34,877 nucleotides of DNA from assembly GCA_015231265.1 (NCBI GenBank), contig JADGBX010000014.1, positions 1 through 34,877 of the forward strand, given 5' to 3'. Shown piece by piece: positions 1 to 9,179 of the stretch. The translations under genes were made by a program, and so were the position numbers. Below the pieces are notes generated by a model. That model made no database searches. It was not told the origin of the DNA and saw only the letters and a program-made list of their open reading frames with translations. The stretch comes from Magnetococcales bacterium (GTDB lineage Bacteria > Pseudomonadota > Magnetococcia > Magnetococcales > JADGBX01). The first letter of the stretch is position 1. The number at the start of each line of letters is the position of its first letter.

Positions 1-77
1 TCAACGCCCTGGAGCAGTCAAAAAGCTCTGCTCCAGAAGGTGGGCAGATTTAGATAATTATTAGCCGTGATCGGTAT
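1..77 (+). repeat. Left copy of a perfect direct repeat; encodes the last ~21 codons of an IS630-type transposase plus the element end
   Basis: tcaacgccctggagcagtcaaaaagctctgctccagaaggtgggcagatttagataattattagccgtgatcggtat is identical to 286..362; may extend left of the window. Confidence 0.9.
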
Positions 78-82
78 TAGTT

Positions 83-349
83 GGTGATCAAGCAGGTTGG
101 CATCTCGCCAAGGAACTCCGATGGCCAGACAATCTGACTTTCATTCCCTTACCGGCAGCCTCTCCCGAGTTAAATCCTACGGAGCAGGTCTGGGAGCAAC
201 TGCGAGATGATGATCTGTCAAATTGTTGCTTCACTGATTATGAGGACATAGTCGATAGCGCATGCCAAGCTTGGAACAATTTCACTCAACGCCCTGGAGC
301 AGTCAAAAAGCTCTGCTCCAGAAGGTGGGCAGATTTAGATAATTATTAG
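83..349 (+). pseudogene. IS630-family transposase C-terminal remnant (DDE_3-like)
   Basis: Frame from 83 reads GDQAGWHLAKELRWPDNLTFIPLPAASPELNPTEQVWEQLRDDDLSNCCFTDYEDIVDSACQAWNNFTQRPGAVKKLCSRRWADLDNY*; the LPxxSPELNPxEQVWxxLR motif is typical of IS630 transposases; no start or N-terminal domain. Confidence 0.85.
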
Positions 350-362
350 CCGTGATCGGTAT
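286..362 (+). repeat. Right copy of the 77-bp direct repeat (IS630 end)
   Basis: Identical to 1..77. Confidence 0.9.
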
Positions 363-544
363 AAAACCGACAGACTTGAAACGCTTGACGAATTTATGGG
401 TATCAAATGTTAGTGATGATGCCATAACCCTTACCTCCTGAAAACAGCATACCATTTCCAGTGATGGGTTGAATCATGAAAGTACAGGGGAAGGAAAAAA
501 CAGAGGCAAGAGATGCTCTTAGAAAGAGAAGTGAGCACAAACCG

Positions 545-1288
545 CTACTCATCAATGCAGTTGGCCTTGGCGCGGATCTCTTCCATGGTCGCCCACAGCA
601 CGATGTCATCGTTATCGTCTTTAGCGGTGCCGGTGGTATTGTTGTTGTCGTAACCGGTAGCATCGTAGATTCTATCGTCCGCATCGGCAGACACGCTACC
701 AACGGCGGTATCCGTCACACCGCCGGGTCTCTTTTTGTGATCGGTGTTGCGGTAGGAGTTCTCGACGGCATTGAAGCCATTGCTCCAGATGACAAAAGCG
801 ACGTTGTCAATCTCAGCAGTAATGGCTGCTGGAGAGACCTCCCTTTCCGTATCTATCTTGATGAAGGCACCATCGGTCCCCCCATTGCCCGCGCTCTCCG
901 GATAATCGTCGTGGGTTCTGTCAAAGAGTGCATCGTTACAGAGCGCATCTTTCTCAGTCAGACGATTATCATAGGCATAGAAGATGGTATTTCCAAAGCC
1001 ATCGGCATAGCGTGGAATGACTGTCTTGAACTCATCATATTCCGGCAGCTTTTTGTTCGCTACCGCATAACCAATGAGAGCCGCTCGATTGGACTCCATA
1101 TAGTCGGTATTGTGCACGCGCTTGTTTTGCGAGGGATCAGGGATCAGGTGCACCATCATCGCCAGAAAGGCTCCCATGGCAATCATACCCAGGGAGAGGC
1201 CGATCAGACCAAAACCGGCTTCTTTTGAAACTACCCCACCCTGTTTCTTAAACATCCGGCAAAAAGCTGTGTCACTGTCCGTGGTCAT
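545..1288 (-). CDS. Pilin-like protein with atypical N-terminal helix (no Glu5)
   Basis: Leader ending in G then FGLIGLSLGMIAMGAFLAMM; start taken at ATG 1288, which overlaps the upstream TGA (ATGA); ORF track start is 1303. Confidence 0.75.
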   Translation of the reverse strand: MTTDSDTAFCRMFKKQGGVVSKEAGFGLIGLSLGMIAMGAFLAMMVHLIPDPSQNKRVHNTDYMESNRAALIGYAVANKKLPEYDEFKTVIPRYADGFGNTIFYAYDNRLTEKDALCNDALFDRTHDDYPESAGNGGTDGAFIKIDTEREVSPAAITAEIDNVAFVIWSNGFNAVENSYRNTDHKKRPGGVTDTAVGSVSADADDRIYDATGYDNNNTTGTAKDDNDDIVLWATMEEIRAKANCIDE

Positions 1289-2757
1289 GGGACAACCATC
1301 CAATTCAAATAGATCGTATCAATACCACCGTTCAAATCAACTGCAGAATGCCAAGTATCTGGAGCAGGTGGCACATCATCCTCCACCATCATTCCAACAT
1401 AAACCTGTGTCGAATTGGTGGAATAAACATACGGGGCCAGTCTCATTTCCGTAAACCCGCTGCTAGAAACAGGAGTAAGAAACACTTGACTTGGAGATGA
1501 AGAAAGGTTGCAAGTGGAAATATCGATGACAGTCCCAACTTCGTTTCCACTGTCTGTCCAAGTTGATCCAGGAGTTGTTGTACCTGAACAAAAATCACTT
1601 CCTGATCCAGAGCTCGAAACAAACAGGTCAAAATCCTTGGAAGCCTCATTTCCTGCAGCATCTTTTACGTGCACTGTAAATGAATATGTGTTTGCAGTTG
1701 ACGATCCAAATGTCGTATCACTGCTATGCTTTGCAATTGGGACATATGGAGTTTGGTCATCACTCACTCCCGTTGCCCATGTTGCACTTCCTTGCGCATT
1801 ATTGGCACATGTGGCTGTTGTTCCGCCAGAGCCATCATTGCCAAGTCCATCGTTGTAGACGATGGGAACAGGGTTTGAATTGACGTTACTGTCAAGGTAG
1901 GAAGCCCCGACATCATCCTGAAACCCTGTGCCGTCATAGTAGTCAAGAAAGAAGCCTGCAATCGTATTGGCAACAGCAGCACCTTCCGTCTCAATGCACC
2001 ACTGATATGGGGCAACACCACCCTCAATATAGATCCTACTCTCAGAACTACTGCTAGTTTCCAAATATATTTTACCCTCCTTTGCATCCTGAACCCTATC
2101 CGTCAGGAAGCGAATGCCTGGGCCACAATCGGCCTTCTCCTTCAGCTCGGCCAGCGTCACCCAGGAGAAGAGGTCATCCATGTAGGAGCCTGAGGTTTGA
2201 TCGTCGTATTTGGGAACAGTAAAGGTGTAGGGTGTATCAGGTAAAGGTGAATAGGACGCCGTTGACACACCGCCATTATAGAGCGTTGTGTTGCTGTGGT
2301 TGCCCTTGGCATCAAATCCGGTACTCCAGATTACAAAGGCGACATTATTGACCGTTGCAGTCTCATTTTTCAGTGGATACTGAACGGAGAGATTGGTTTC
2401 ATTGACATTGCAGATGTCGGCAACCTCATCCGGATCAGGGTTCTCGTTGTACAGAGTCCCTGAGTAAAGATAGAAAACTCTATTGCTCAGTTCGTCGGTG
2501 ATATTAGGAACCGCAGACTTAAAACTATCGAGATTGGGAATCTGCCTATTGCTCCCTGAATACCCTTTGACCGTCTCGGCAATCTTCTGGACAGCCACTT
2601 CGTTCTTGGCCTTGGAGGACATCTTGGCCGTCGGGGTGTAGACCGAGAGACTGGCGGCGGTGACCAGACCGATGATGATCATCACAAGGGAGAGTTCGAC
2701 CAGACTGAACCCGGCCTGTCGGCTCACGGATGCTGTTGCAACGGTCACTTGACGCAT
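1285..2757 (-). CDS. Type IV prepilin-like protein with long C-terminal extension
   Basis: QAGFSLVELSLVMIIIGLVTAAS prepilin cleavage/methylation motif; Ser/Thr/Gly/Asp-rich beta-type C-terminus including YSFTVHVKDAAGNEASKDFDLFVSS. Confidence 0.85.
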   Translation of the reverse strand: MRQVTVATASVSRQAGFSLVELSLVMIIIGLVTAASLSVYTPTAKMSSKAKNEVAVQKIAETVKGYSGSNRQIPNLDSFKSAVPNITDELSNRVFYLYSGTLYNENPDPDEVADICNVNETNLSVQYPLKNETATVNNVAFVIWSTGFDAKGNHSNTTLYNGGVSTASYSPLPDTPYTFTVPKYDDQTSGSYMDDLFSWVTLAELKEKADCGPGIRFLTDRVQDAKEGKIYLETSSSSESRIYIEGGVAPYQWCIETEGAAVANTIAGFFLDYYDGTGFQDDVGASYLDSNVNSNPVPIVYNDGLGNDGSGGTTATCANNAQGSATWATGVSDDQTPYVPIAKHSSDTTFGSSTANTYSFTVHVKDAAGNEASKDFDLFVSSSGSGSDFCSGTTTPGSTWTDSGNEVGTVIDISTCNLSSSPSQVFLTPVSSSGFTEMRLAPYVYSTNSTQVYVGMMVEDDVPPAPDTWHSAVDLNGGIDTIYLNWMVVP

Positions 2758-2918
2758 AATCGGTCACTCCCTGTGCCATCGGTTTCTGATGGTCAACTGA
2801 ATAATCATATCTTAAAAGTGAGACTTCATGATGACGTACATCACGACTCTCGAGTATATCCTACTTTGATCCCTCACGGCATCAATAAGTTTCCCCAATT
2901 CCATCCTCTTCCCCGCTA

Positions 2919-4142
2919 TCAGGCTCCAATAAGCTGATAGAGCGGCATGAACATGGAGAGAAGAAGAACGATAAACACACCACCGCCGATAAAGAGAGCG
3001 ATGGGCTGGATCAGATCCGAGATGTTCTCGATCAGCTCCGTCAGTTTGCGATCATACTCCTCGGCCGCGTAGTCCAACTGCTCACTGAGCGAACCACTCT
3101 GCTCACCAACACCGATCATGCGCACCACGAACGGGGGGAAAATCTCACCGGCTGCAAAGGAGTCGCGCAGACCATTACCTTGTATCAAGCTCTCCCGAAC
3201 GATCCCCATCTTCTGCTTGTACACCTGATTGGTGAGAGAGCTGTACATGATATCGATACTGGTCATCACATCCACACCGGAGCGCAACATCAGACTGAAA
3301 TACTCGGTGATGAACGCCAGATTGGAGTTGTTGATGATTGGCCGCAGTATGGGAAGATGCAAGAATATCCAGTGCATATACCATCGAAATCGCAGGTTCT
3401 TCTTCATCGTATATTTGATCAAGAAAACAATTGTGACAATCGTTACCAGCACGGAGATGGCATATTCCTGAAGAAAGTCGGAGAGCGCAATCACCGTGAT
3501 GGTCAACTGGGGCAGCTCCATCTCGAAGCTCTCGAACATATCCATCATCATGGGTACCACCCAGACCAGCCAGAAGGCAGCGGCACCAAAAATGGCAACC
3601 AAGGTGATGATGGGATAGCGCAACGCCCGCTTCACACCGGAGCGCATGCGGTCCACTTTAACCATATGTTTGGAGGCGTCCTTAACGGTGAGATCGAGGT
3701 TTCCGGTCTCCTCACCGATGCGGAACAGATAGACGATATTCTCTGGAAAAAACCGCTCCCACTTACTGGCTGCTTCGGAGAAATTGGACCCGGTCTCGAT
3801 CCGGTAGACCATATCCCCGCCTACTTTGGCAATCGTCTGGTTGTCACTGGAAGCGATGGTGTCTTTGACCGCAGGAAGAATCGGGATGCCCGCCTTGAGC
3901 ATAATGGCAATGTTATTGAGCAGCTCGGCAATGTCGGAAACGGACCAACGATACTCGAAAAACTGGTCGATACGGGCAACGACCTTTCCCAGTTTTTCTG
4001 GAAGAGGTTTGACGAAGATGACCGCCGAACCCTGCTGCTCCAGGTAGGTAATGGCAGACATGGCACTATCGAAGGGGAGCTCCATGAGCCCGGTCTTCAT
4101 CTTGCCCTTCTCGGTAATCACCTTGTAGTGGAAAAAGGCCAT
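2919..4142 (-). CDS. mshG: GspF/PilC/MshG-family inner-membrane platform protein
   Basis: 407 aa; two repeated T2SSF-like domains with TM segments; PIALFIGGGVFIVLLLSMFMPLYQLIGA C-terminus; adjacent to a GspE-type ATPase. Confidence 0.88.
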   Translation of the reverse strand: MAFFHYKVITEKGKMKTGLMELPFDSAMSAITYLEQQGSAVIFVKPLPEKLGKVVARIDQFFEYRWSVSDIAELLNNIAIMLKAGIPILPAVKDTIASSDNQTIAKVGGDMVYRIETGSNFSEAASKWERFFPENIVYLFRIGEETGNLDLTVKDASKHMVKVDRMRSGVKRALRYPIITLVAIFGAAAFWLVWVVPMMMDMFESFEMELPQLTITVIALSDFLQEYAISVLVTIVTIVFLIKYTMKKNLRFRWYMHWIFLHLPILRPIINNSNLAFITEYFSLMLRSGVDVMTSIDIMYSSLTNQVYKQKMGIVRESLIQGNGLRDSFAAGEIFPPFVVRMIGVGEQSGSLSEQLDYAAEEYDRKLTELIENISDLIQPIALFIGGGVFIVLLLSMFMPLYQLIGA

Positions 4143-4301
4143 GGCCCATCACTCCCCCGCCAACCCATAACGGCTGCTCGGTAACTTGTATAATTGCTCA
4201 ATAAAAGGAGACTGACACGACCCCCCGGCCCCATGGACATCGTGCCCGTCCTATACACTTCCCACACGCAGAAGAGACGGCATCATCCCGAAAAACAGTC
4301 G

Positions 4302-5975
4302 TCAGTAGCCGAGAACACGCACCACTTCAGCAACGGAGACATCGCCATTCTTAACTTTGGCCACCGCTGAGGCGAACACATCCCGGAAGCCGGTTCTTTT
4401 TGCAGTCTTCAGAATCACATCCATCTGCTCATCACGCGCAATCTGTGCCCTGATCTCCCGATTGGGCCGCAGAATCTCATAGATCAGAGTTCGGCCCAAG
4501 TGGCCGGTTCCATGACATGCTTCGCACCCCTTACCGCGATAGAGTGCTTCGATGGTCTCGTCACCCAGGTATTTCAACTCCGCAGGGCTGGGTCGATACG
4601 CTTCCTTGCAGGTGGGGCAGATCCGCCGCACCAGACGCTGACTCACCACACCGGCCAGCGTATCGGAGAGCATGAACGACGGGATATCCAGCGAACGCAG
4701 TCGTGGAATGGCACCGACGGCGGTGTTCGTATGCAGAGTCGAGAGCACCAAATGGCCCGTTTCCGAGGCCGACACCGCCGTGTGCGCCGTCTCACCATCA
4801 CGAATCTCACCCACGAGGATCACATCGGGATCGTGGCGCAGGAAGAATCGGATAGCGCTGGAAAAGGTGTAGCCCGCTCGGTCGTTGATCTGTGTCTGAC
4901 GGATGAGCGGAATACGATATTCAATGGGGTTCTCAACAGTAAGCACATGCTTGCGGGTCAAATCCAGCGTTCGCACCGCCGCATAAAGGGTGGTGGTCTT
5001 ACCGGAACCGGTTGGGCCCGTCAACAGAACAATCCCGAACGGTTCATTGAAGATCTGCTTCAGCCGCTTGATATCTTCTTCGAAAAATCCAAGCTGCTGA
5101 AGGCCCATGAAGTCACCTTTGGCCGGCAGCAGACGAATGACGACGTTTTCGCCAAAGGGACAGACCGTTGTCGAAACACGGAAATCGTAGTTGTTGTTGA
5201 GGATCACTTCGGAGAAGCTGCCGTCCTGAGGCAACCTCTGCTCGGCGATATCCATGTCGGCTCGCATCTTCAACGTGGTGATCAACCGCTTGAAGGAGAG
5301 AGGAAGGGAAAACATGGAACGCATCACGCCATCCACCCGGAAGGCGACACTGATAGTGAGATCCATGGGGCGGATGTGAACGTCCGATGCTCTGTTCTTA
5401 ACGGCCAACTGGAAAAGATGGCTGATAAAGGTGTCCATGGATCGCACACCATCGGCATCAGCACCAAGCAGTCGAATCTCCTGCTCGATCAACTTTTCGA
5501 CAGGATTTTCAAGGAAATAGTAGTAGTACTGGACGGAGTTCTGAATCTTACCACGCTCACCCTGGACGATTTTGGCGCGCAATCCCGTCCGCTGATTGAC
5601 CAGACGCTCCAGACTATCCACATCATCACTGGCGGAAACCACCAGCAACTCGCCATCCCCTTCACGGCGAACCGGGAGAAAGTTGCCGTTGAGGCACATG
5701 GTCATGTTGAACAGGCGTAGCGTCGTCTCATCGGGTGCGACCTGATCCACGTCCATGTAGGGACGCTTGTCCTGATCGGCAATGGTGGTCGCAACATCGT
5801 ACTGAGAGACGAAACCCAATCGTTCCAGAATCTCACCCAGCTTTTCACTGGTCACCTTCTGATCCTGAAGCGCTAGCTGAATATGGCCATCGTTGATCAA
5901 CCCCTTATCCTGGAGCAGAACACCAATGGGCTTCTTTCTTACCTGTGCACCTTCCATATCCAGCCCCCTATCCAC
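4302..5975 (-). CDS. mshE: GspE/PilB/MshE-family assembly ATPase with N-terminal MshEN-like motifs
   Basis: Walker A GPTGSGKTTTLYA, Walker B DPDVILVGEIRD, tetracysteine CPTC...CEAC; N-terminus PIGVLLQDKGLINDGHIQLALQDQ and KLGEILERLGFVSQYDVATTIADQ. Confidence 0.92.
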   Translation of the reverse strand: MDRGLDMEGAQVRKKPIGVLLQDKGLINDGHIQLALQDQKVTSEKLGEILERLGFVSQYDVATTIADQDKRPYMDVDQVAPDETTLRLFNMTMCLNGNFLPVRREGDGELLVVSASDDVDSLERLVNQRTGLRAKIVQGERGKIQNSVQYYYYFLENPVEKLIEQEIRLLGADADGVRSMDTFISHLFQLAVKNRASDVHIRPMDLTISVAFRVDGVMRSMFSLPLSFKRLITTLKMRADMDIAEQRLPQDGSFSEVILNNNYDFRVSTTVCPFGENVVIRLLPAKGDFMGLQQLGFFEEDIKRLKQIFNEPFGIVLLTGPTGSGKTTTLYAAVRTLDLTRKHVLTVENPIEYRIPLIRQTQINDRAGYTFSSAIRFFLRHDPDVILVGEIRDGETAHTAVSASETGHLVLSTLHTNTAVGAIPRLRSLDIPSFMLSDTLAGVVSQRLVRRICPTCKEAYRPSPAELKYLGDETIEALYRGKGCEACHGTGHLGRTLIYEILRPNREIRAQIARDEQMDVILKTAKRTGFRDVFASAVAKVKNGDVSVAEVVRVLGY

Positions 5976-6088
5976 CTGATTGAACTATCGCTCATAACCT
6001 GCACACTTACATGAGACTGCTCTATTCTACACTCTCTCGATGCCCGATAGAATCGGCAAAGAGGTTTAAGACGTGTTGACATTCAACC

Positions 6089-8911
6089 CTAGTAGTTCGT
6101 GATCAGCCCCTTCACTGCATACTTGCGCTCCAGAACACTCTTCAACACCTCGGCATCCTCCATATCCTGAAAGGCACCACTGCGCACCACCCACCATGTC
6201 GACCTGGAAGCCGAAGAACGAACCGGTTTGATCACTGCAGGAAATCCGTCCCGTACCAAACGGTCTCTCAGAGCGACCGCCAATGACTCTCGATCGAAAG
6301 AGGCAACCTGAACCGACAGTGTTGAGGGCCGCCTCGGGGTGCGCTTCTGCTTCTCCTGTACCGGAACAGGCTTGACGCGTTTACGCTTTTGGGGGGCACT
6401 GCCAACCGTCGTCGTTTTCCGCCCTTTGGCGGCATGCACCAATCTATAGAGCGTCGTTACATCAGGATAACCGGTCTCCGTCATACCGATTCCCTTCTGA
6501 AATGCCGTCAGTGACCGCATGGTGTTGCGCCCGACGTTACCATCCAGAGGAAAACGGTAGTAGCCCAGTTTGGCAAGCAGCTTCTGCAACTTGGTTACTT
6601 CGTCGCTCTGCATGCCATAGTAGAAGCGATCCAGCGTGATCGGAGATTTCCAGAAAATGAGTGTCTCTTCCTCTATACCGGTATCAACGCGAAAGAGGTG
6701 CTCTCTGTTTTGCGGCTCCTCACCAGGGCGAAGACGTACTAAGGAGAGTCCTTCCTGACGCACGATGCGCTGGGCAATTTCATCAATCCAGCCATCGTCC
6801 AACGCTCTGGCAAAGGTGTCGTGATGCTCTTCAAGGCCATACGCTTCAAGGAATGGCCGCAGTCCCGGATAGTTACTTCCCACAACAGCGGGGTTCAAAT
6901 CGGCTTCTGCGCCAGAACCTTCTCCTCGAACTGCGGCGTTACGCACACGGCGCATCTCATCACGCACCCGCATCATTTCACGCTCTGCCCGTTTACGAGC
7001 CTGTTCCGCCTCCTTCAACGCCTTGGCTGACGACGCCTGCATGCGTTTTAGTTCCGCTTCGGCCTCTTCTCGAACAGCACTCTCCTTCTCAAGAGCACGG
7101 GCTTCGGCTTCAGCCTGGACACGAGAAAGCTGCTGCTCAGCCCGTCGTCGGATACGTTCCGCCTCTTCCATCGCTTTGGAAGCAGCCTGTTTGACCCGTT
7201 CCGCCTCCTCTCGGGCTGTGGACGCTTCCGACAACGCTTTGTCACGTGCCATGTGCGCTTCGGCCAGCGCTTGAGACTGTTTCTGTGCAGTTTGTTGCAA
7301 CCGTTCAAGAACAGCTTGACGCTTGGCCAAAAACATTTCAGCATTATCACGAGCTTTTCTGGCGCCCTGCAGCACCTCTTCCCGCTTCTGGGCTTCCAGA
7401 GCCGCTTTTCGCGCTTCGGCACGCGCTTCGCTGCGCGTCTCTTGACTGGATTGCGACGCAAGAAGCAGTGCTTTGGCTGCCTGACGTTTGGCCAGTGACG
7501 CTGCCTCCTCGGCAGCAGCTTGAGCCTCTCGTGCTCTCTCAAGATGCTCTTCTTGGGCGTTCAATTTTGCCAACGCTTCGGCACGCAGGGCTTGAACACG
7601 CAGCGCATCCGCTTTGATACGCGCCATCTCTGCCCGAGCCTTCTCCTCCTCCGTTTTTGCCCGGGCAACTTCTGCCTTGGCCTTCTCCTGAGCAACACGG
7701 GCTGAGATGGTCTCGGATTTTGCCTGCTCCTTGGCGCGCTTGGCACGAGCAAACTCCGCTTCCGCCTGGGCACGAAGATTCTCAATGCTCACGGCATCGG
7801 TCATCGGCAGAGAAACCGGTTTGGAAGAGATCGTCTCTTCATGGGCCGTCGGAGTGTGCAACACACCGTGTTTTTCAAGAAACGACAAGAGATAAGGTCC
7901 GGAAACATAGGCTGCACCGGCAAGAATCGCTCCCCCAATCAACCACAGAACAACACCCATAAGTTTGGATGGTGTCCGCTCCCCACCGACTTCGGCTGGC
8001 GGGCTGAGCCCCACCTCCTCTGAGATCTCCTGAATCAGAGCCCGGCTCATTTTTGACGTGTTATAAGCGAAGAGACCGTAGAGCGCACGATCCATCAACT
8101 TATTGATCAATCGCGGATTACCATCGGTCAATTCATGAATAAGACGGAACGCCCTATCCGGAATCGTGATACCACCATGACCACCGGCGGCGTTAATCTT
8201 GAAAAAGGCGTACTGCTTGAGATCATCGAGAGAGAGGGGCTGAACCCGCCCATGTACGACCACTCGGCTCTTGAGCTGCCGTAGCTCATGGCTGTTGAGC
8301 TTCTCCTCCAACTCCGGCTGACCCACTAGAAGAATCTGAACCAGTTTTTCGGCATTGGTCTCCAGATTGGAGATCATGCGAATCAGCTCAAGACTGTCTT
8401 TGGTAAGGTTTTGCGCATCGTCCACCACAAGAGCACAGTTGATACCCTTGTGGTAACGATCCATCAGGAAATCGTTCAGGACAGAAAGATGCCTCTGGGG
8501 AACCGCATCATCCACTTCGATACCAAAATCACGATTGATTTCAGCGAGAAGGTCCAATCCCTGCAGATAGGTATTGAGAACCAGAGCGGTCTCGATCTGC
8601 TGCCCTTCCATGATCCGGAGTAGGCGCTGACTGATGGTGGTTTTGCCCAGCCCGACCTCACCGGTCAGAATCATGAACCCCTTACGGGTTTGGATACAGT
8701 GCAGAGTCTCTGCGATTAGAGAATCGATACGTGAGGGGAGATAGAAGGAGTCGACATCAGGAGCAACGGGAAAGGGGTTCTTCTGCAACCCCAGGAAGTC
8801 GAGATAGGCCTCTCTCTGAGAGGCCATGGCAGCCAGTTCCGAAAAGGTCGCATTTCCGGCAGCAGATGCAGCCGCATCACTCTGTGGGTTGCCCTGTGGC
8901 TTTTGAGTCAT
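6089..8911 (-). CDS. AAA+ ATPase (MshM/ExeA-like) with TM segment, long coiled coil, peptidoglycan-binding-like and SPOR-like C-terminal regions
   Basis: NPFPVAPD...GFMILTGEVGLGKTT (Walker A), CALVVDDAQNL (Walker B); TM LMGVVLWLIGGAILAGAAYV; ~290 residues rich in A/E/R/K; MQSDEVTKLQKLLAKLGYYRFPLDGNVGRNTMRSLTAFQKGIGM (PG_binding_1-like); LSVQVASFDRESLAVALRDRLVRDGFPAVI...WWVVRSGAF (SPOR-like). Confidence 0.88.
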   Translation of the reverse strand: MTQKPQGNPQSDAAASAAGNATFSELAAMASQREAYLDFLGLQKNPFPVAPDVDSFYLPSRIDSLIAETLHCIQTRKGFMILTGEVGLGKTTISQRLLRIMEGQQIETALVLNTYLQGLDLLAEINRDFGIEVDDAVPQRHLSVLNDFLMDRYHKGINCALVVDDAQNLTKDSLELIRMISNLETNAEKLVQILLVGQPELEEKLNSHELRQLKSRVVVHGRVQPLSLDDLKQYAFFKINAAGGHGGITIPDRAFRLIHELTDGNPRLINKLMDRALYGLFAYNTSKMSRALIQEISEEVGLSPPAEVGGERTPSKLMGVVLWLIGGAILAGAAYVSGPYLLSFLEKHGVLHTPTAHEETISSKPVSLPMTDAVSIENLRAQAEAEFARAKRAKEQAKSETISARVAQEKAKAEVARAKTEEEKARAEMARIKADALRVQALRAEALAKLNAQEEHLERAREAQAAAEEAASLAKRQAAKALLLASQSSQETRSEARAEARKAALEAQKREEVLQGARKARDNAEMFLAKRQAVLERLQQTAQKQSQALAEAHMARDKALSEASTAREEAERVKQAASKAMEEAERIRRRAEQQLSRVQAEAEARALEKESAVREEAEAELKRMQASSAKALKEAEQARKRAEREMMRVRDEMRRVRNAAVRGEGSGAEADLNPAVVGSNYPGLRPFLEAYGLEEHHDTFARALDDGWIDEIAQRIVRQEGLSLVRLRPGEEPQNREHLFRVDTGIEEETLIFWKSPITLDRFYYGMQSDEVTKLQKLLAKLGYYRFPLDGNVGRNTMRSLTAFQKGIGMTETGYPDVTTLYRLVHAAKGRKTTTVGSAPQKRKRVKPVPVQEKQKRTPRRPSTLSVQVASFDRESLAVALRDRLVRDGFPAVIKPVRSSASRSTWWVVRSGAFQDMEDAEVLKSVLERKYAVKGLITNY

Positions 8912-9179
8912 TGTGCCTCGAAGACCATCCTGATGACATGACGCTAGGCAACGACAGAGGTCGCTGCTGCAAGAGAGAGAAGAGCCTACACCGGATCACC
9001 CGTCAGGATCTCAACGTTTTTTTCAATCAATCAACAGAGCCTTTGCCATGAACACGGTGCCCGTGAGGATAAGCGATAAAACCATGAAAATCACAGTGTA
9101 CAACGCCTTCCAGCCATCTCGGGGGAATACTGAAAATCACACCCACACAGGCCCCTTCCCCGAGCAGGAGGAGAAACGC

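Noticed and set aside
476-1228. 250-aa plus-strand ORF opposite the short pilin-like gene
   Set aside because: The minus strand has the pilin-like helix and shared blocks with its neighbour; the plus strand has none.
3180-4184. 334-aa plus-strand ORF opposite the GspF-like gene
   Set aside because: Antisense to a well-supported CDS, no recognisable motif.
4500-5720. 406-aa plus-strand ORF opposite the mshE-like gene
   Set aside because: Antisense to a clear ATPase CDS; composition typical of a shadow ORF (H/R/Q-rich).
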